The translations under genes were made by a program, and so were the position numbers. A DNA stretch of 64,000 nucleotides from Lingula anatina (lineage: Eukaryota; Brachiopoda; Lingulata; Lingulida; Lingulidae), in the NCBI RefSeq assembly GCF_001039355.2, contig NW_019775525.1, positions 841,922 through 905,921 on the forward strand, given 5' to 3'. Positions within the stretch are counted from its first letter, which is position 1. Each line of letters starts with the position of its first letter. Shown piece by piece: positions 12,702 to 25,760 of this stretch. The notes under the pieces are model-generated. The model was given only the letters and a program-made list of their open reading frames with translations. It had not been told where the DNA came from and made no database searches.

Positions 12702-12703
<2 letters not shown>

Positions 12704-12752
<49 letters not shown>
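12704..12752. repeat. (TA)n microsatellite
   Basis: An uninterrupted AT dinucleotide array of about 24 units; it creates a spurious Tyr/Ile frame. Confidence 0.95.
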
Positions 12753-12754
<2 letters not shown>

Positions 12755-13506
12755 AGTTAAGTGGCATAAAGAAATAATTTAGCCCTTCCAGTAGCCATTG
12801 TCAGGGTTTGGTTTCGAGTCTCTTACTGTCACTGACACAAAAGAGAACCGGTACCTGCAGAGCGTTTTGTACCGTTAATTTTGGTCAATTCAACAACGAC
12901 AACCTGTGTTCCTTAATTTTTATCGTTGAGGCTTTTTATCCCTGACAGATATATACTAAAAAACGGTGCCCTGGCACGTTTTGTACTGCTGTACATGCCA
13001 TCCCCGTTGAATCACCGCCAGGAGCCCCGAGGCGTCCTGTGACGCACACCCCCTCGTCGGGAACCTGCCTTGTCATCGTGTCACCAAGACAAAACCGCGT
13101 GACAACCGTGCCTGACGTGTCACAAACCGACCCCATCTTCGCTCCCAGCCGCAAGCTTAAAAAAATATAAAAAACTCAGATTGAACCGGCTGAAAACACC
13201 ATGGATGTATAACTGGAGTTATAGTTATATTTCCATGTTTACACTAGAGAACCTTAGTCGTAAATTTGTCTTAACTTTTTAAGGCCGAGAATTTCGGTCC
13301 ATTTTAGTTTTGGATAAAGATCTCCATTTCGTCTTTCTTGCCATATGATCACAAAATACTCATTTTAAGTTGATCGCGACTTACACATCTTGAGCCAAAG
13401 TAAAATTTACAATAAAAAACTGACCTTCCAGTTGAGTTCTTTTGTAAAACAGGGTCCAGATACAGCTAGTGTACTGGACTGGTGTGGGAATGAATTCACC
13501 ATTTTA

Positions 13507-13507
<1 letters not shown>

Positions 13508-13549
<42 letters not shown>
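13508..13549. repeat. (GT)n microsatellite
   Basis: An uninterrupted array of about 20 GT units; the open frames across it on both strands are repeat artefacts. Confidence 0.95.
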
Positions 13550-13550
<1 letters not shown>

Positions 13551-15254
13551 AAATATAATTTTAGCTACTGAACTGATAAAAACTTTCAAAGAGAAAATTA
13601 GGCGAACCGATGGCATGAAATTCTCAATCATCTTTTTTTTTTTTCCGAAATTGCAAAAATAATCTCACAAATTCTTTCCAAACAAGACACTTTGCTCTCT
13701 GGATATTTCATCACCTGCACTAGCTCAATAAATGACAATAAATGACAATGTAATGTCACCCAAAGCGAAAGTCCTCACAGCGTCCCCAAATTTCAATGTG
13801 ATCGCAGCTGCAGTGGCAGTTATGGCAATGTTTTCTTCTTTCTATTTCAAAGAAACAATAACATTGTCATATTGGTGTTAGTTTGAGAAGCTATAAAACA
13901 GACGTTTAAGGACGAAGCAGGCGGAGGGGGGGGGGGGTATATATATTGACTGCCAAATGGAGATTCGTAGATGGCATGCAGAAAAAATTAGTCAACTTTG
14001 TTTTTTCTTTCTATCTACATTTTGCGCTATTTTAGCAATGAAAATTGTCAATTTTTACCTAACATTTTCTGTTATGAAATTTGTTTTGTGTTCATTGACC
14101 AAATAACTTTCGTCATATTGAAAATTCATAGTTTTCCAGAAAATGAAAATCAGATTTTCATGTTATTTCACTATCATTTTCATATCATCAAAGATCAATT
14201 TTTATCGGTGTCAGCACGTTTTCCTCAAAGGTTTTGACCAAACAATTATGTAATAATGACATGTACTAATCCATAATAGAGATACAAATACAAACATGAT
14301 ACAGCTTGTCGTACTGCGAGACATTATTTCTGATGGTTTTGAGCGGCTCTGACTCGTGATCAAACCCGAGACGCAGGTGTTCATACAGGCTTTCAAAAAC
14401 AGGATCGAATATGCTCCGTGATACCGAGTTGTAACAACAAACGAACAAAAAATCTGTCGAACAGAAAAACGAGCAAACATGGACGCTAGGCGAGGTAAAC
14501 GTTGGCATTGTAGACCAAGGGTGAGCAATACAGACAAAATAACAAAGCAGGCGTGAAAAGGCTAACAGAATAACAGAAAGAACAAACTCGGCTCAGGTTG
14601 TTTGAGGGTGGGGAAGTTTTTCTATAGGGATGAGAGACGCGCCTATGGTTCTACGGCCGTATTTATTTAGCTAACATCAAATTTAGTTAAAATGTCACCC
14701 CAGAACAATTGGCAATGTTTTCGTCCCTCGTGTTCACACCATTAATTGTGAAACAAACAAACTCATGTTGTAAAAAGGGGTCGGAGGAGCGCAATTCAAG
14801 ATGTTTTTTTCTTCAAAAAATTTCCACCAATAGTTATTTAGTTAACACAAAGCTTGAAAACCTCTTGTGGAGAACAAATCTACCGGTTTTGCGAACAAGA
14901 AGAATCGATTAAAAAACCAAAGGTAACAGATACCCCTTCTTTTTCCCCGTATTTTTGTCTCCTTGAAACACGAGAACCGACCCTGCTCTTTTCTTTTCGT
15001 CCCAGGGCAAACATTCGCATAGCTGCATATTCAGTCTCGCTGAAAAGGTACATTAGGCGCCTAAGTATCGCTTGTCGAAGAGAATTGATTTTTATTGTCT
15101 CTCTTTTCTTCTTTTAAGGCAGCTCTTAAGTGATTGGAGCGAAAACATTTCGTGCACCAGTATAGTGGTGGGATAACAAGGAGAAAATGATACTGGGTTA
15201 TTAGGGCGGGTGATTGGAGAAAAGGTCGCGGTGGTTTAATAATAGGTAAACACA

Positions 15255-15256
<2 letters not shown>

Positions 15257-15292
<36 letters not shown>
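15257..15292. repeat. (GA)n microsatellite
   Basis: An array of about 17 GA units flanked by purine-rich DNA. Confidence 0.95.
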
Positions 15293-15295
<3 letters not shown>

Positions 15296-16924
15296 AAAGG
15301 AAGAAGAGAAGCGGAAAAATGTGTGCAAGTATGCGAAGGAGTTCACACAAACCTAAGGATGACTTGATTAACACGCACAACATATATTTTTAAAGTTTTT
15401 ATTTCAATTTACAAATGACATCCCTCAGAATTCTTGAGGTACTTATAGGTCAGACAGAATAGGATAGAGAGAAAAAGTGGGATTGAGATATGGAGTGGAA
15501 TGACAGGGACAAAAGTTAGTTATAAAACAAACGAGAAAAATGGTATGATAAAATAGTATTTTATTTTGATTTGTTGTCATCAAAAAAAAAAAAAAAAAAA
15601 AAAACAGTAAAAGTACTAAAATGAAGAATCATGACAAGTAATTGGGAAAAAAAACTGTTCTGGGTTATTTCCAGTTGTTTCAACAATTTCTTCTAATGAA
15701 CATACATGCATAGATAAATGATGATTTTATCATATGACAGTTTAAAATATACAAAAACAAAGGCGATAAGGTATTTGAGAAATCATTTTTTTATTTTCAT
15801 TGCTGAAGCCACCATAAAGACACTTATAGCACTAAATTCAAACATATTATATGGCAATAGTATTGCAATATGCTCACAAAATATTTCTATTCTATGATTG
15901 GTTTAAAATTGACCAATACAATAAGTCAATATTCTATGGAAATGGGAATATTTGGATGCTCTAGCCCTGGCTGATACTTCTTAGATGGAAAAATCTTTTT
16001 GTATCTGAAAATCTTTAATTGTCGAAAAAATATCAAGGTCTATGTAGATATCAAACAGTTCATGGGAATTCAACTATCTGTAACATGTTATATCGTTTAA
16101 GATGTAAAACTACAACGTACGAAGAAGACCTAAAATGAGGACTAGAAATCTACATGTAGAACACTATAATTTTTCAAAATCTGATTTTCTTACTTACAGA
16201 TGTACAATAAAGTTATCTTTAAAGATAATTTTGAATTTACAAAAGGACTTCTAAAACAACTAATATCTTGGATATATAGATATATGCAGCATCCATACAT
16301 TGTTTATTTGTAAAATATTGCTGTATTGCCTTGTATTTCTAGTGTATATTTAAGAGGCAGTCCACTGAATAGTTAAATAACATTGGGTTATCATTCTCAG
16401 AAGGAAACCAAAAAAAAAAAAAAAAAAAACAAACAAAAAAACAAAACAAAAACAACTTATGATGACCATTTATAGCATAGAGATTAAATTGTTTTGGTCA
16501 GGCAAAAAAATTCTAAATTACCTACTCTGGTCATTACAACCTATTAACTATTTAATAACAAATTGGGTTAATGTGACCCATTTTTAGCAGGTCACTGTGA
16601 CCTAAATAAGTTACACCAATTTCTGATACAGATAATAATGTCATTAACGCCATAAACTTTCTCAACATTTAATTTCTAATACATCTTTCATGCACATATC
16701 TGCTAATTTTTTTTCTTTTTTGAGAAAATAAGATTTTGTTTTACCCATAGTATTATAAATCACACTAAGCACAAACAATACTTCACTTAATAAAAAGCAC
16801 TCTAGAACAAATACAGCATTTTTAATGCAGAAAAGATAAGTATTTAAAAAAGGGCAAACTATCAATGCTAATACACGTATCTAAAACAAGTGAAAATTTG
16901 CTTTTTTTCATGGCATGCGATATC

Positions 16925-17175
16925 TTCAGTTGCTATGGCAAATAAATAACTACAATCTCCATGGTAACCGTTTCCATGTTTAGTGCCATACTATTCACAA
17001 CATGGAATTATTTACAGAACTGTTCACAACAAACACATATAAGCATAAGGCTTGTATTTGCTTAATTCAGCACTTTTACAATGCCTAATATGAGGAGAAG
17101 ATCTAAAATCATTATGGCAATGACCATTTGGGTCCTTCATAGCAACCATGGCAACCTTTGCCACGGTAACCTTTT
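16925..17175. promoter_or_regulatory. Cluster of RFX X-box-like motifs
   Basis: Several near-palindromic X-box-like sequences occur within 250 bases: gttgctatggcaaa (16929-16942), tccatggtaacc (16959-16970), and the composite atagcaaccatggcaacc ... ccacggtaacc (17139-17171). The repeated GTTGCC/GGCAAC and GGTAAC half-sites match the binding consensus of RFX transcription factors (GTNRCC-N0-3-RGYAAC), which control ciliary genes in animals. No gene start lies next to them in this window. Confidence 0.4.
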
Positions 17176-17481
17176 AATCTCCAAGGTATCTCACAGAAAA
17201 GGTCAACCCCTTTATTAAATAAACAACAAAAGTGTGTATCTAAAAGAGTGAACAAAACTCCGTATACAAATGAATACTGCTTAAAGGGGAGATAACTTCC
17301 CGCTGCAAAGATAAAAAAGAAGATACATGCAACAACAAGGCGTTTGAAACTATATCTAATGCTTCTCTAATATCTGTAATGTAGGGAAACTGATAAACAG
17401 ACAGACAATATATGTTACTATGGTTTGAAGTGTGACAATAAAAAAATTAGGATGAGTGTGACAATTGAAAAAAATATCTTC

Positions 17482-17488
17482 TTTTTTT

Positions 17489-17519
<31 letters not shown>

Positions 17520-17521
17520 GG
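17482..17521. repeat. Adjoining poly(T) and poly(G) tracts
   Basis: About 17 T directly followed by about 23 G. This is an unusual composite homopolymer likely to be unstable in sequencing. Confidence 0.9.
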
Positions 17522-18879
17522 CTCCTTGTTAGCCCTCAACCATTTCAGCAAAATCCTTACTACTTACCGAAGGGAAGGGGGATAAGTTTAAGTGAGAAAA
17601 ATTTTGATTTTATCAGTGTGCCCCCTCCATCCCACTTTCCAATGGCTACAGCAAACCCTGGATCTGTCAGACTGACCATGTCACCAATATTCCTCCATTC
17701 AAAAAACCCAAAACAAGCCAGCAACAACAGAAGTCTATCACTTTCTGACAGTGTCTCCACTAAATGGCCATTACCCTAGGATGGCAGAGTGGATAATCAG
17801 CTATTATATAGACATAACACAAAACATCTTACTCACAATATGTGCCTTGCCTTTCAGGGACTATTGACCTTTTATAGTGCTGTCATATAGCCAGCCACCC
17901 CCCGGGGATTCTGTGTTCGCCCCTATGTTTAAATATGTAATGGTAAGTGCACTTCTCCATGGTAGGTTATAGCCTCAATAAAGCAGTAAGGTCTGCATTG
18001 AATTCCTATGAGGAGTTTGGCGTCAACCTTAGTTTTAGAGAGTATTGGAAACTTACTCCCATTACAAGCATAACATACAGTAATCTTTGAAACTCGGGGC
18101 GTAGGAAAGGTACTTGTCAGCACTACAAATTGCCAGTGGCTGACTCCCTTAAAAACTTCTCTGGGTAATTTCCGGGTGTAAGAATAATTCTTGCTTATAG
18201 ACCACTTACAACTTCAAATATATAATGATAACACAGTCAAAAAACAATTCTGCCAAGCCTTTGTTAGGTAGCAAGAAGTCTGTACATTGGGATGAGCCTG
18301 ATGAAATCATGAGAATTATTAGGTCTGAAGAAGTTGGATGATGAGTGTAAGTATTGAGAGAAATGTCATACATGCACAGGTTCTTATCAACCTTTATCTT
18401 TGAACTAGGACAGAAATAGCAGCCAATTAGTATAAAATCTAGTCTAAACATCTTACTGTCATATACCACTCTAGCCACCTAAACTGTAGCACAATTTTAC
18501 TCATTTAGTATTTTTAGATATATTGCTCTTTAAAAGCTTGTACAAAACACATATTTTCTGTATTTACCCCATCCTACTAAATAAACATTTTGTTGACAGT
18601 GACAAGCTGTGAATTTTTTTTTTACAATTAAAAGAAAATGACTCCTCACTCTATCCACTTAAAGATGTCACTCCAGTCCAATTTATCTCAACCTCTTCTT
18701 CACAATACAGATTCATTATTTTCTTCACCACTGAGGATGCACTTATCGTTACAAGTTAGAACACTTGTACATATGTCGCCCACTTATGGACAGACTTTTT
18801 CTCTCTTTTCTTTCTCATCTGTCTCCCGGCCCCGCCCCTTATGTTCCATCTTCTCCACAATAAACTTGGTGCCAATAAT

Positions 18880-19150
18880 GTCATTCTTGCGAAAATTGGT
18901 CTAAAATTTAAGACTTAAAATCTGTACCGAAACTGTACTTCAGTTCAAACTCAATCATATTACTGACAGGAATTGGTCTGAAACAATAGAACCAACTCTC
19001 TTGTTACAAAACAGACAAAATATTTTATTTATTCATTTCATTTAATTGCATTACTTATGATTTATCTTAAGTCTAAGCAGACAAAAATTTTGAGTTAAAG
19101 TTTAGACCAATTCATGGTCTAAAAATCTTTTGTCAAACAAGCCCCAGTGC
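18880..19150. mobile_element. Possible relative of the 20.1-20.4 kb repeat
   Basis: It contains attggtctaaaatttaag at the left and tttagaccaattcatggtctaaaaatcttttgtcaaacaagcccc at the right, which share ggtctaaa motifs in opposite orientation with the element near 20.1-20.4 kb. Divergence is high; limits are approximate. Confidence 0.3.
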
Positions 19151-20109
19151 TGGTTCTTATTGGCTCCAAATGAGCCCAACGAACCTGGATTTTGTTATTA
19201 TGAATTAAACAGTGGCCCCTAGATTGGTAGCTACTTATGAACAAAGCTTATTAGCAATTTATTGTACTGGCTAGGCAGGTGAGAGAGAAAGTTGTTGCAA
19301 ACTTCAGTCAAGCTTGGTCAGTTATTTGCTGGACATTAGCCGTCATTTTTTCCATGAAGGAAATCCAATGAATTGCCCAAGAGAAATGGGAATGTTGCCA
19401 ACATTGAGTACACTGTGGTTCTTTTATCAAGAGATTAATTTTGAAACGTGTTGTTTTGTACAACATTCAAAAAGTCATTTGTGATTGAAATTTTTGTCGT
19501 GTAATTGCTTATTAGTAAGCACATTTTATCCAAGGTTGAGAAAAGTTGTTGTAAACTCACAGAAAACTAGCTTCATTAAAGCGAATGGAAAGTTCGATTT
19601 CAAAATATCTCTGTTGTGGTGGGTTTTAAAACTTGATTAAGGCTTAATTTTATTTAACTTCTTGTTGGACAGGTCTTAACTTATTAAGTCTTAAGTCACC
19701 GGGTAATATTTATACCTGAAACAAGGTTACTTTTAAGTCTTGAGCAACGATTATTATCTTTAACCTCTTACAATTTCTATGAATATATACAGTGATTGTC
19801 GTACATGTAACAGCAAATCTAATCTAATCCATCTAATATAAATCTTTTTTTTTGCACCTTAACTTCCATTTTGTCTGTCACATATCATTTTCGTACATAT
19901 TTTTTTAATACTTCTAAGTTATTTATAAGTAATATTTTAGTTAGATGGCTTAAAATAAGAAATTATGATTTATTCAAAGCAAGACAACATATGATGTTGA
20001 AGATCTATGGCTAAAGACATAAATTTCGTATAAAATAAAGGAAATCTAGAAAACACTCATTAACTATTAGTATAAAACTATAAAGAATTAAGCTGTGTTA
20101 TAAAAGCAA

Positions 20110-20242
20110 ACCAGGGACCAATTCCAAAAAGGAACTTCAGACCGAAATTTGGTCTAAACTTTTGACCAAAACTGTGCCTTACTTTTTAAACTGACCCAAG
20201 ATAAATCAGCCCCTAAAATTGAAATGTGGCCCTTTTATATAA

Positions 20243-20292
<50 letters not shown>

Positions 20293-20420
20293 ATAGTTAT
20301 GTTTCAAATCAATTTCATGGAATACTACAAATGTATTTTGCTCTAAAGCAGACCGAAAATTATTTTAAGTTAAGGCCAATTTTTCAGTCTGAAATTGTCT
20401 TGTGTAACCAGCCCCATATA
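20110..20420. mobile_element. Possible degraded inverted-repeat element with internal poly(A)
   Basis: The left part cttcagaccgaaatttggtctaaac resembles the reverse complement of the right part ttaaggccaatttttcagtctgaaatt. The ends have ggtctaaa/ccagcccc-type motifs also seen around 18880-19150. A poly(A) run of nearly 50 bases sits inside. Boundaries and target duplication are not clear. Confidence 0.35.
20244..20291. repeat. Poly(A) tract, about 48 bases
   Basis: This is the longest homopolymer in the window. It lies inside the possible degraded element at 20110-20420 and shows no adjacent retroelement coding sequence. Confidence 0.95.
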
Positions 20421-21316
20421 TGTGGACACATAGGGCTAATTAACTTCTGTTTACCTTAACAGGTGAGATTATTAACAAAAGTAACAGGTAAGATGGCGTG
20501 ACATCTTGGTAACTTTTGTCACTTCTACGAGCAAGGTGTGAAGAAAGCCTCACACTTATTATGTGAAAACCTAACTAGCATATGGCATAAGTCTATTGCA
20601 TGGCAAAATGGAGAAGAGTTAAGAAAACCTGAAAAATGTGCTGGCCAGGTGTGTTAATTCTCATTCTAAGTTTAAGAATATAATAACAGTAGGTGTTGAG
20701 TTGAAATAATGTTTAAATAGAACTGTGAAATTTTTTTGCTGTCCATAAATTTTGTCACAGTCATAGTAATCATCTACATGTATTTGAACTTGGACATAAT
20801 ATAATTATTTTTGTCCATGATCTGGACAAAGCTTTCTAAAGAGTTGTGTATAAAAGAGTATGTCTCTTTTCAGTTTCCCCTTCTTCCCTGCCTTTTACAG
20901 CTAATTAAGTTCTCTCCAATCTAAACATTTTACACTAGCAAAAAATTTATTATAAATTTTAGTTTGTTATGAAAACAGTGCAGTTTCTGGTTTCCATGGA
21001 TAGGGTCAGAAACTTAACAATAATATGAAAAGAGGTCTAAACAAAGACTACTGTACATGGTATAAAGGTAATGTGGTAACTTGAGTAATTTGTGCTTTGG
21101 TTCAACCTCCCCCCCCCCCCCCACCCCATCTCTCACTGCCTTATATCCTAAATCATTCCTAAATCATTCATCTTCCAGTTACTAATATAATTCTCTGTCT
21201 TATTTGCACAGCACTATGCAGATGAACCTTATTTTTAAAAATATTTTATCCCAGATAAAGGAGATATTTGAAAAAAATTGAACAAAAAAGAATTTTGTGG
21301 AGGATAAGCTACTAGT

Positions 21317-21481
21317 CAGACCAGTGGCCAGCAATTTCAAAGAGGGGGTTCTTTTTTTTGAAAAAGTGGACCTTTTACCATAGAACCTCCATGTACCTAG
21401 ATCAAATTGTACTCAGAGGGGACCTTCTCCCAGCAAAAAGGGGGTTCTTTTGAACCCCAAACCCCCCTGGCTACAGGCCTG
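21317..21481. mobile_element. Short hAT-like non-autonomous element, 165 bp, TSD CTAGT
   Basis: The element has inverted ends (CAGACCAGTGGCCAGC ... GGCTACAGGCCTG) and is flanked by CTAGT at 21312-21316 and 21482-21486. It is related to the element at 54071-54237, sharing ggttcttttt, aaaagtggacc and GGCTAC-GGCCTG, though much diverged. There is no coding capacity. Confidence 0.75.
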
Positions 21482-24400
21482 CTAGTACATATATATCAGT
21501 TCTCTTCACTGAAGATATGTTGTTGCAAGATTTGGTCAAGCTTGGTCAGTTACATCCTGAAAATTAGACCACATACAGAGTATATATCAGCTCCCCTTAA
21601 TGCAGAAGTTTTCACTCACTTCTACAGAAGCATGTAATAACACGTGCAAATGTGTCCATTCCGTTTATCCACATGGGATCACCAGCAAACGGCGCATGAA
21701 ATGTCATGACAGAGGAGAAAACTACAGAGAGGAAAAATACCAAAAAACATAATCGTTTTTGACACTTTGATCTCATCTTGGAACAGGCAGTTCCAGACAT
21801 CAAGCATTTTTCTCCACAAAAAGCACGAATCTGAAAAGAGTGGAATTCCAAACCAAGCCCTGATGTGGTATGAAGTAGGCCTGCTAATTCCATAAACATT
21901 TCCTTCCTAAGATATGAGAGAAAAAAAGAAGAAAAAATATGCAGCTGATGGTCTCTTCAATTTATTTTGGCTCCTGCAATTCTAATCATTTTGCAGTCAA
22001 TTTAATTTTTGGAATCAGATCTTTAAAAAGTTAGCTGATGGCATGCCTGCTACAATGCTGCATTCAACTCCTACACCTTTGGTAAATTTAATGTTTAGAC
22101 AAGTGCACCTCCCAAACAAACAAATAATAATAGTTAAATGAAAATAGCAGTTTATCTACTTCTTTATTTTAATTTATTTCCTATATCTGTCACTACCCGA
22201 CAAAAATAAATTTATAAATAAATTTTTCACATTTATTTCATATTTTATTATATTTTAAATAATGGCATTATTTCAAAAATCCACCCTACAAAATCAAAAC
22301 ATCACTGCTTTAAAATCTTAAAATTTGGTTTCAGATCTTCTATCTGTCCAATATTCCCTTCCTTCCTTTTTTTTTGGGGGGGGGGGGGAGGGGCAGATAT
22401 TATTTGTATATCATGTATGTAGGTTAATAACACTTGTAGCAACTTCCTCATTCAAATCACTATAATAAATTGATGATAAACAATCAACAATGTCGTATCT
22501 TATATAGACCATCAGACATAAAGTAAGCTTCAGAAGAAAAGTTTTATTGCCAGAGTGATCTCGTCAGAGCAATGGGGAGCAATATGGCAACAAAAAAGAT
22601 ACCTTTACCCTGAAAGTCTTGAAAAGTCGCGTCACAGTTCAGTAAATTTATTCTCTCTGTATTTATCCTACCCATCACTCGTGATTAATTCTGTTGACCT
22701 ATCTGTAAACCTGACACAACTTGTCAAGAGAATACAATAGAGAGACACTAAAAAGGCTCATTCCCACAGCTTTAATAGAATTCTTCTACTGAAACGACTC
22801 TACCTTGAGGATTCGATAAAACTTTTATTATATGACAGATAACATTTCTCCCCTAAAAATTCAAAAGAACAGCACCAAAAAGGCTAAAAAAAGTTACCTT
22901 CCTTGAAGTTGACTGAATTCCAACAAAAAGACTGTAAGAGTATCTTTGTAATATAAAGCAGTTTATCTTTAAAAAAATAAAAAAATACAAACAACTAGTT
23001 AACATCACTCTAAACAATGGCATTATTTCCCCTTCAAAGCACAATAGATTGTCACTAAGACAGAACTTACACTGATTGTCTAAAAGAAATAAAGAAAACG
23101 AAAAAATAATACAATAGGTTGTGACTTAAAAAATAAGGCAAAAACTGTCAAAGTATATCACAACTCGACATAAAAACAGCCGAAACGAAACAACTTTCCG
23201 TACACAAGAGTATCCCATATACTTTAGCAAGTCAGCACCTTTTACAATAGTTGAATACTCCTCCCTTCACAACACGCAAACCATCAGCAACGAAATCTAA
23301 AACCTGTCGCTAAAACCAACGAACAAGGTGACCTAGGTTCTCACCTTGCAAGAGAGGAGACGAAATAAAAAAAAACTTCGCTGTGAAAATTAATTACCCT
23401 TTTCTCCAGTATCAGTGAAGGATAGGATATACTGTAGTGGCACAGACTATCTTATCTTTTTTCTTTTTTTATGGAAGGGGGTAAGTGCAAGAGGAATCAC
23501 CATTTGAAAGGAAATATGATCAAAGCGAAAATAAGATTTCCAAATTGGCCACCACTTCTGAATTTTCTGTTTCATTTGCATTATATTTTAAGATCAGAAA
23601 CCAAGGAAGCTTGTTCCAAAACCATGATCAAAGGAGAGAAAAGAAAAGAAAAAACTCCCCGGCTGTTATATTATGGACTGGGACATTACAAATTGTGTAC
23701 AAATAAAACCAAAGTGTAACATCTCTCGGCTTCCGATTCCATTCCACCTGTGGCTGTAACCAAAGCGACAAGTTGTGTCGAAACGTGATCAAAGTTAAAC
23801 GACTAAGGATCTGATTACATGATACTAAAACACTATTGGATCAATTTATTTGAGAGAATTAACCAGCATGGACGAATAAACAGATCCTAAACCCTCATCT
23901 ATCACCCCGTGTGCAACATCTGCCTCCTGTAACGACTAAAGAAGAGTTTCAAAATAGCCTACTGTGGTGGTGACAGTGGGCTTGCAAAGGTTGACACGAG
24001 CTTCAAATATTGGGTTGGAAGGGGGGGGGGGGGAGAGAGAGAGGGGAAGAATTTTCTTTCACTTATAGATAATTGCCCTCTTGAGTTCTGAACTCATCCA
24101 TACCCAACCAGTAGATGTATATACAATTTAGGCTGTTTTCCTTTACTACGCATAAGCTGAGTAAAAGGTTGGGTGCATTTTTTGCATTTTTACTTCATGT
24201 ACAAAGTATCATTTTTGAGCAGAGGCAGTTATTTCATCGCATCTCTGTTGAAAAACCACAGCTAGGCCAGAAGGAAACAGATTCAAGGCAAATATCCGAG
24301 GCATGGTACCTCAAAGGTGCAATATGTGCACTTGGAAAATACCGCACAATGATTTTTGAATTTTACCCAATTTTATTTTATTTTTATTAATCTATTAACT

Positions 24401-25754
24401 TTATTGTAACACTGTTAAAATCTTAACTGTAATTTTGCAGCGTAACAAAAAATGACCAAAATAAAAAAGGTACATATAGATAGTTCAGATACATCAAATA
24501 TTTAAGTATCAGGTAAGAATTATAATGCTTAGACAACAAATCAGATACTAACATTGTAAGAACTAAGTCTTGGCAAGCACCACCAAATGTAACTACAGAT
24601 TGACTCGGTCATTGACTTTCCCCTGTTTCAATCCATTTTGATTTTAATCACAGCCAAATCATAAAAATGTCTCCTTGTTGACAGAGCAACTCGAACTTTG
24701 TATGAATTTCACTTGATCTACCTTAAAGTTCTAATATTGTGAAACCAGTAGAACAGAGGAAAAAAATATCCACGTGGCATTTAAAAGTTTTAAAAAGCCA
24801 AGTTCAAAGCTGTGCATTCCTGTACTACTATAACTTTTCTACCTACAGAGAAAGGTGAAAACTTTTGTTACAACAATATTACCTCTTCTGCTTTTTCATA
24901 CATCAAATTTGTTACAACAAATACAAGCAATGTTGCTATGCAACAAAAGCAACACCAACACTACATCTTAACGTAATAACACATCTATTTTACATGCAAG
25001 ATCACCAAAACATTGTTTTCTCAATAATTTTGTGTAATGCTCACATTAAAACTGTTAAATATCTATGTGTAATATTAAAATACCTACAACTGCAACAGTA
25101 TTTTAGTATTCTCACTATTATATTATCCTTTTTAAGGCACTTTATACACTATGTGTAATATACACAATATAGTTTGGGATTTAGTTTGTGACTAAAAATA
25201 TCTCAAATGGACAGACTGTTCTCTCTTAATTTGTTATTTCCCAATAAGTTAATAACATTTAATGCTGAGTGAATTTCAGAGCCACAAATGATGGAAATAA
25301 ATACAAACCCAGATATCACAATAACAAACCTTTTGAGCTTTTTTTTTAATAGAAATAAATGAGGGTTAATTAAAATGTTCATAAACAAAATGAGTTATTG
25401 GTTGGTGTACAAATTAAAGTCCAATTTCTCTCCTCATTCTTTCCCTTTCCTTCTTTTTTTTGCTTGCTGACAAGGTAATTATTGGGCAACATTATTTAAC
25501 ATAAGCAGTGTTCAGAAATAATGAATTGTTTTAATCCTACCTCAAAATGAGCAGAATCAATTGCAACATGGGATTCTGTTATCTGTTCATGATCAGTTGA
25601 TCTGAATGACTATTTGTCTATCAGAAAACTAATACTTCTCACCAAATTCAAACCAAATTGTTTTCTCCCAAAATAATGTTTACCTGCATGTATACTCCTA
25701 ATATTTTTCAAATAGGACGTTCAAAATGGTAAATGGCTTAAAGTCAGAGAGTTA

Positions 25755-25760
25755 TTTATT
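25755..25760 (-). terminator. Candidate poly(A) signal of the zinc-finger gene
   Basis: Reading leftwards from the stop codon at 27055, this is the first AATAAA hexamer I find on the minus strand (tttatt on the plus strand). It would give a 3' UTR of roughly 1.3 kb. Variant signals such as ATTAAA occur nearer (about 26467), so the real end could be shorter. This is motif evidence only. Confidence 0.3.

Larger units (their letters stand above)
5700..25700. other. Intergenic region between the two minus-strand genes
   Basis: No gene is assembled here. It separates the 5' end of the signal-peptide gene from the 3' end of the zinc-finger gene. It contains regulatory-looking patches (7330-7520, 10185-10345, 16925-17175), a complete hAT-like element (21317-21481) and a fragment of a second one (8613-8672). 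It also holds likely relics of a repeat around 18880-19150 and 20110-20420, and many simple repeats. Open frames at 14266-14508 and 11562-11846 (minus) look protein-like but have no supporting signals. Confidence 0.5.

Noticed and set aside
17465-17779. 104-codon plus-strand frame
   Set aside because: Begins in poly(T)/poly(G) and continues into unremarkable sequence with no homology I recognise.
20244-20291. Retrotransposon poly(A) tail
   Set aside because: No LINE or SINE body, internal promoter boxes or flanking duplication is visible.
23471-23719. Overlapping 82- and 73-codon plus-strand frames
   Set aside because: Lysine-rich, AT-driven, no splice signals or recognised family.
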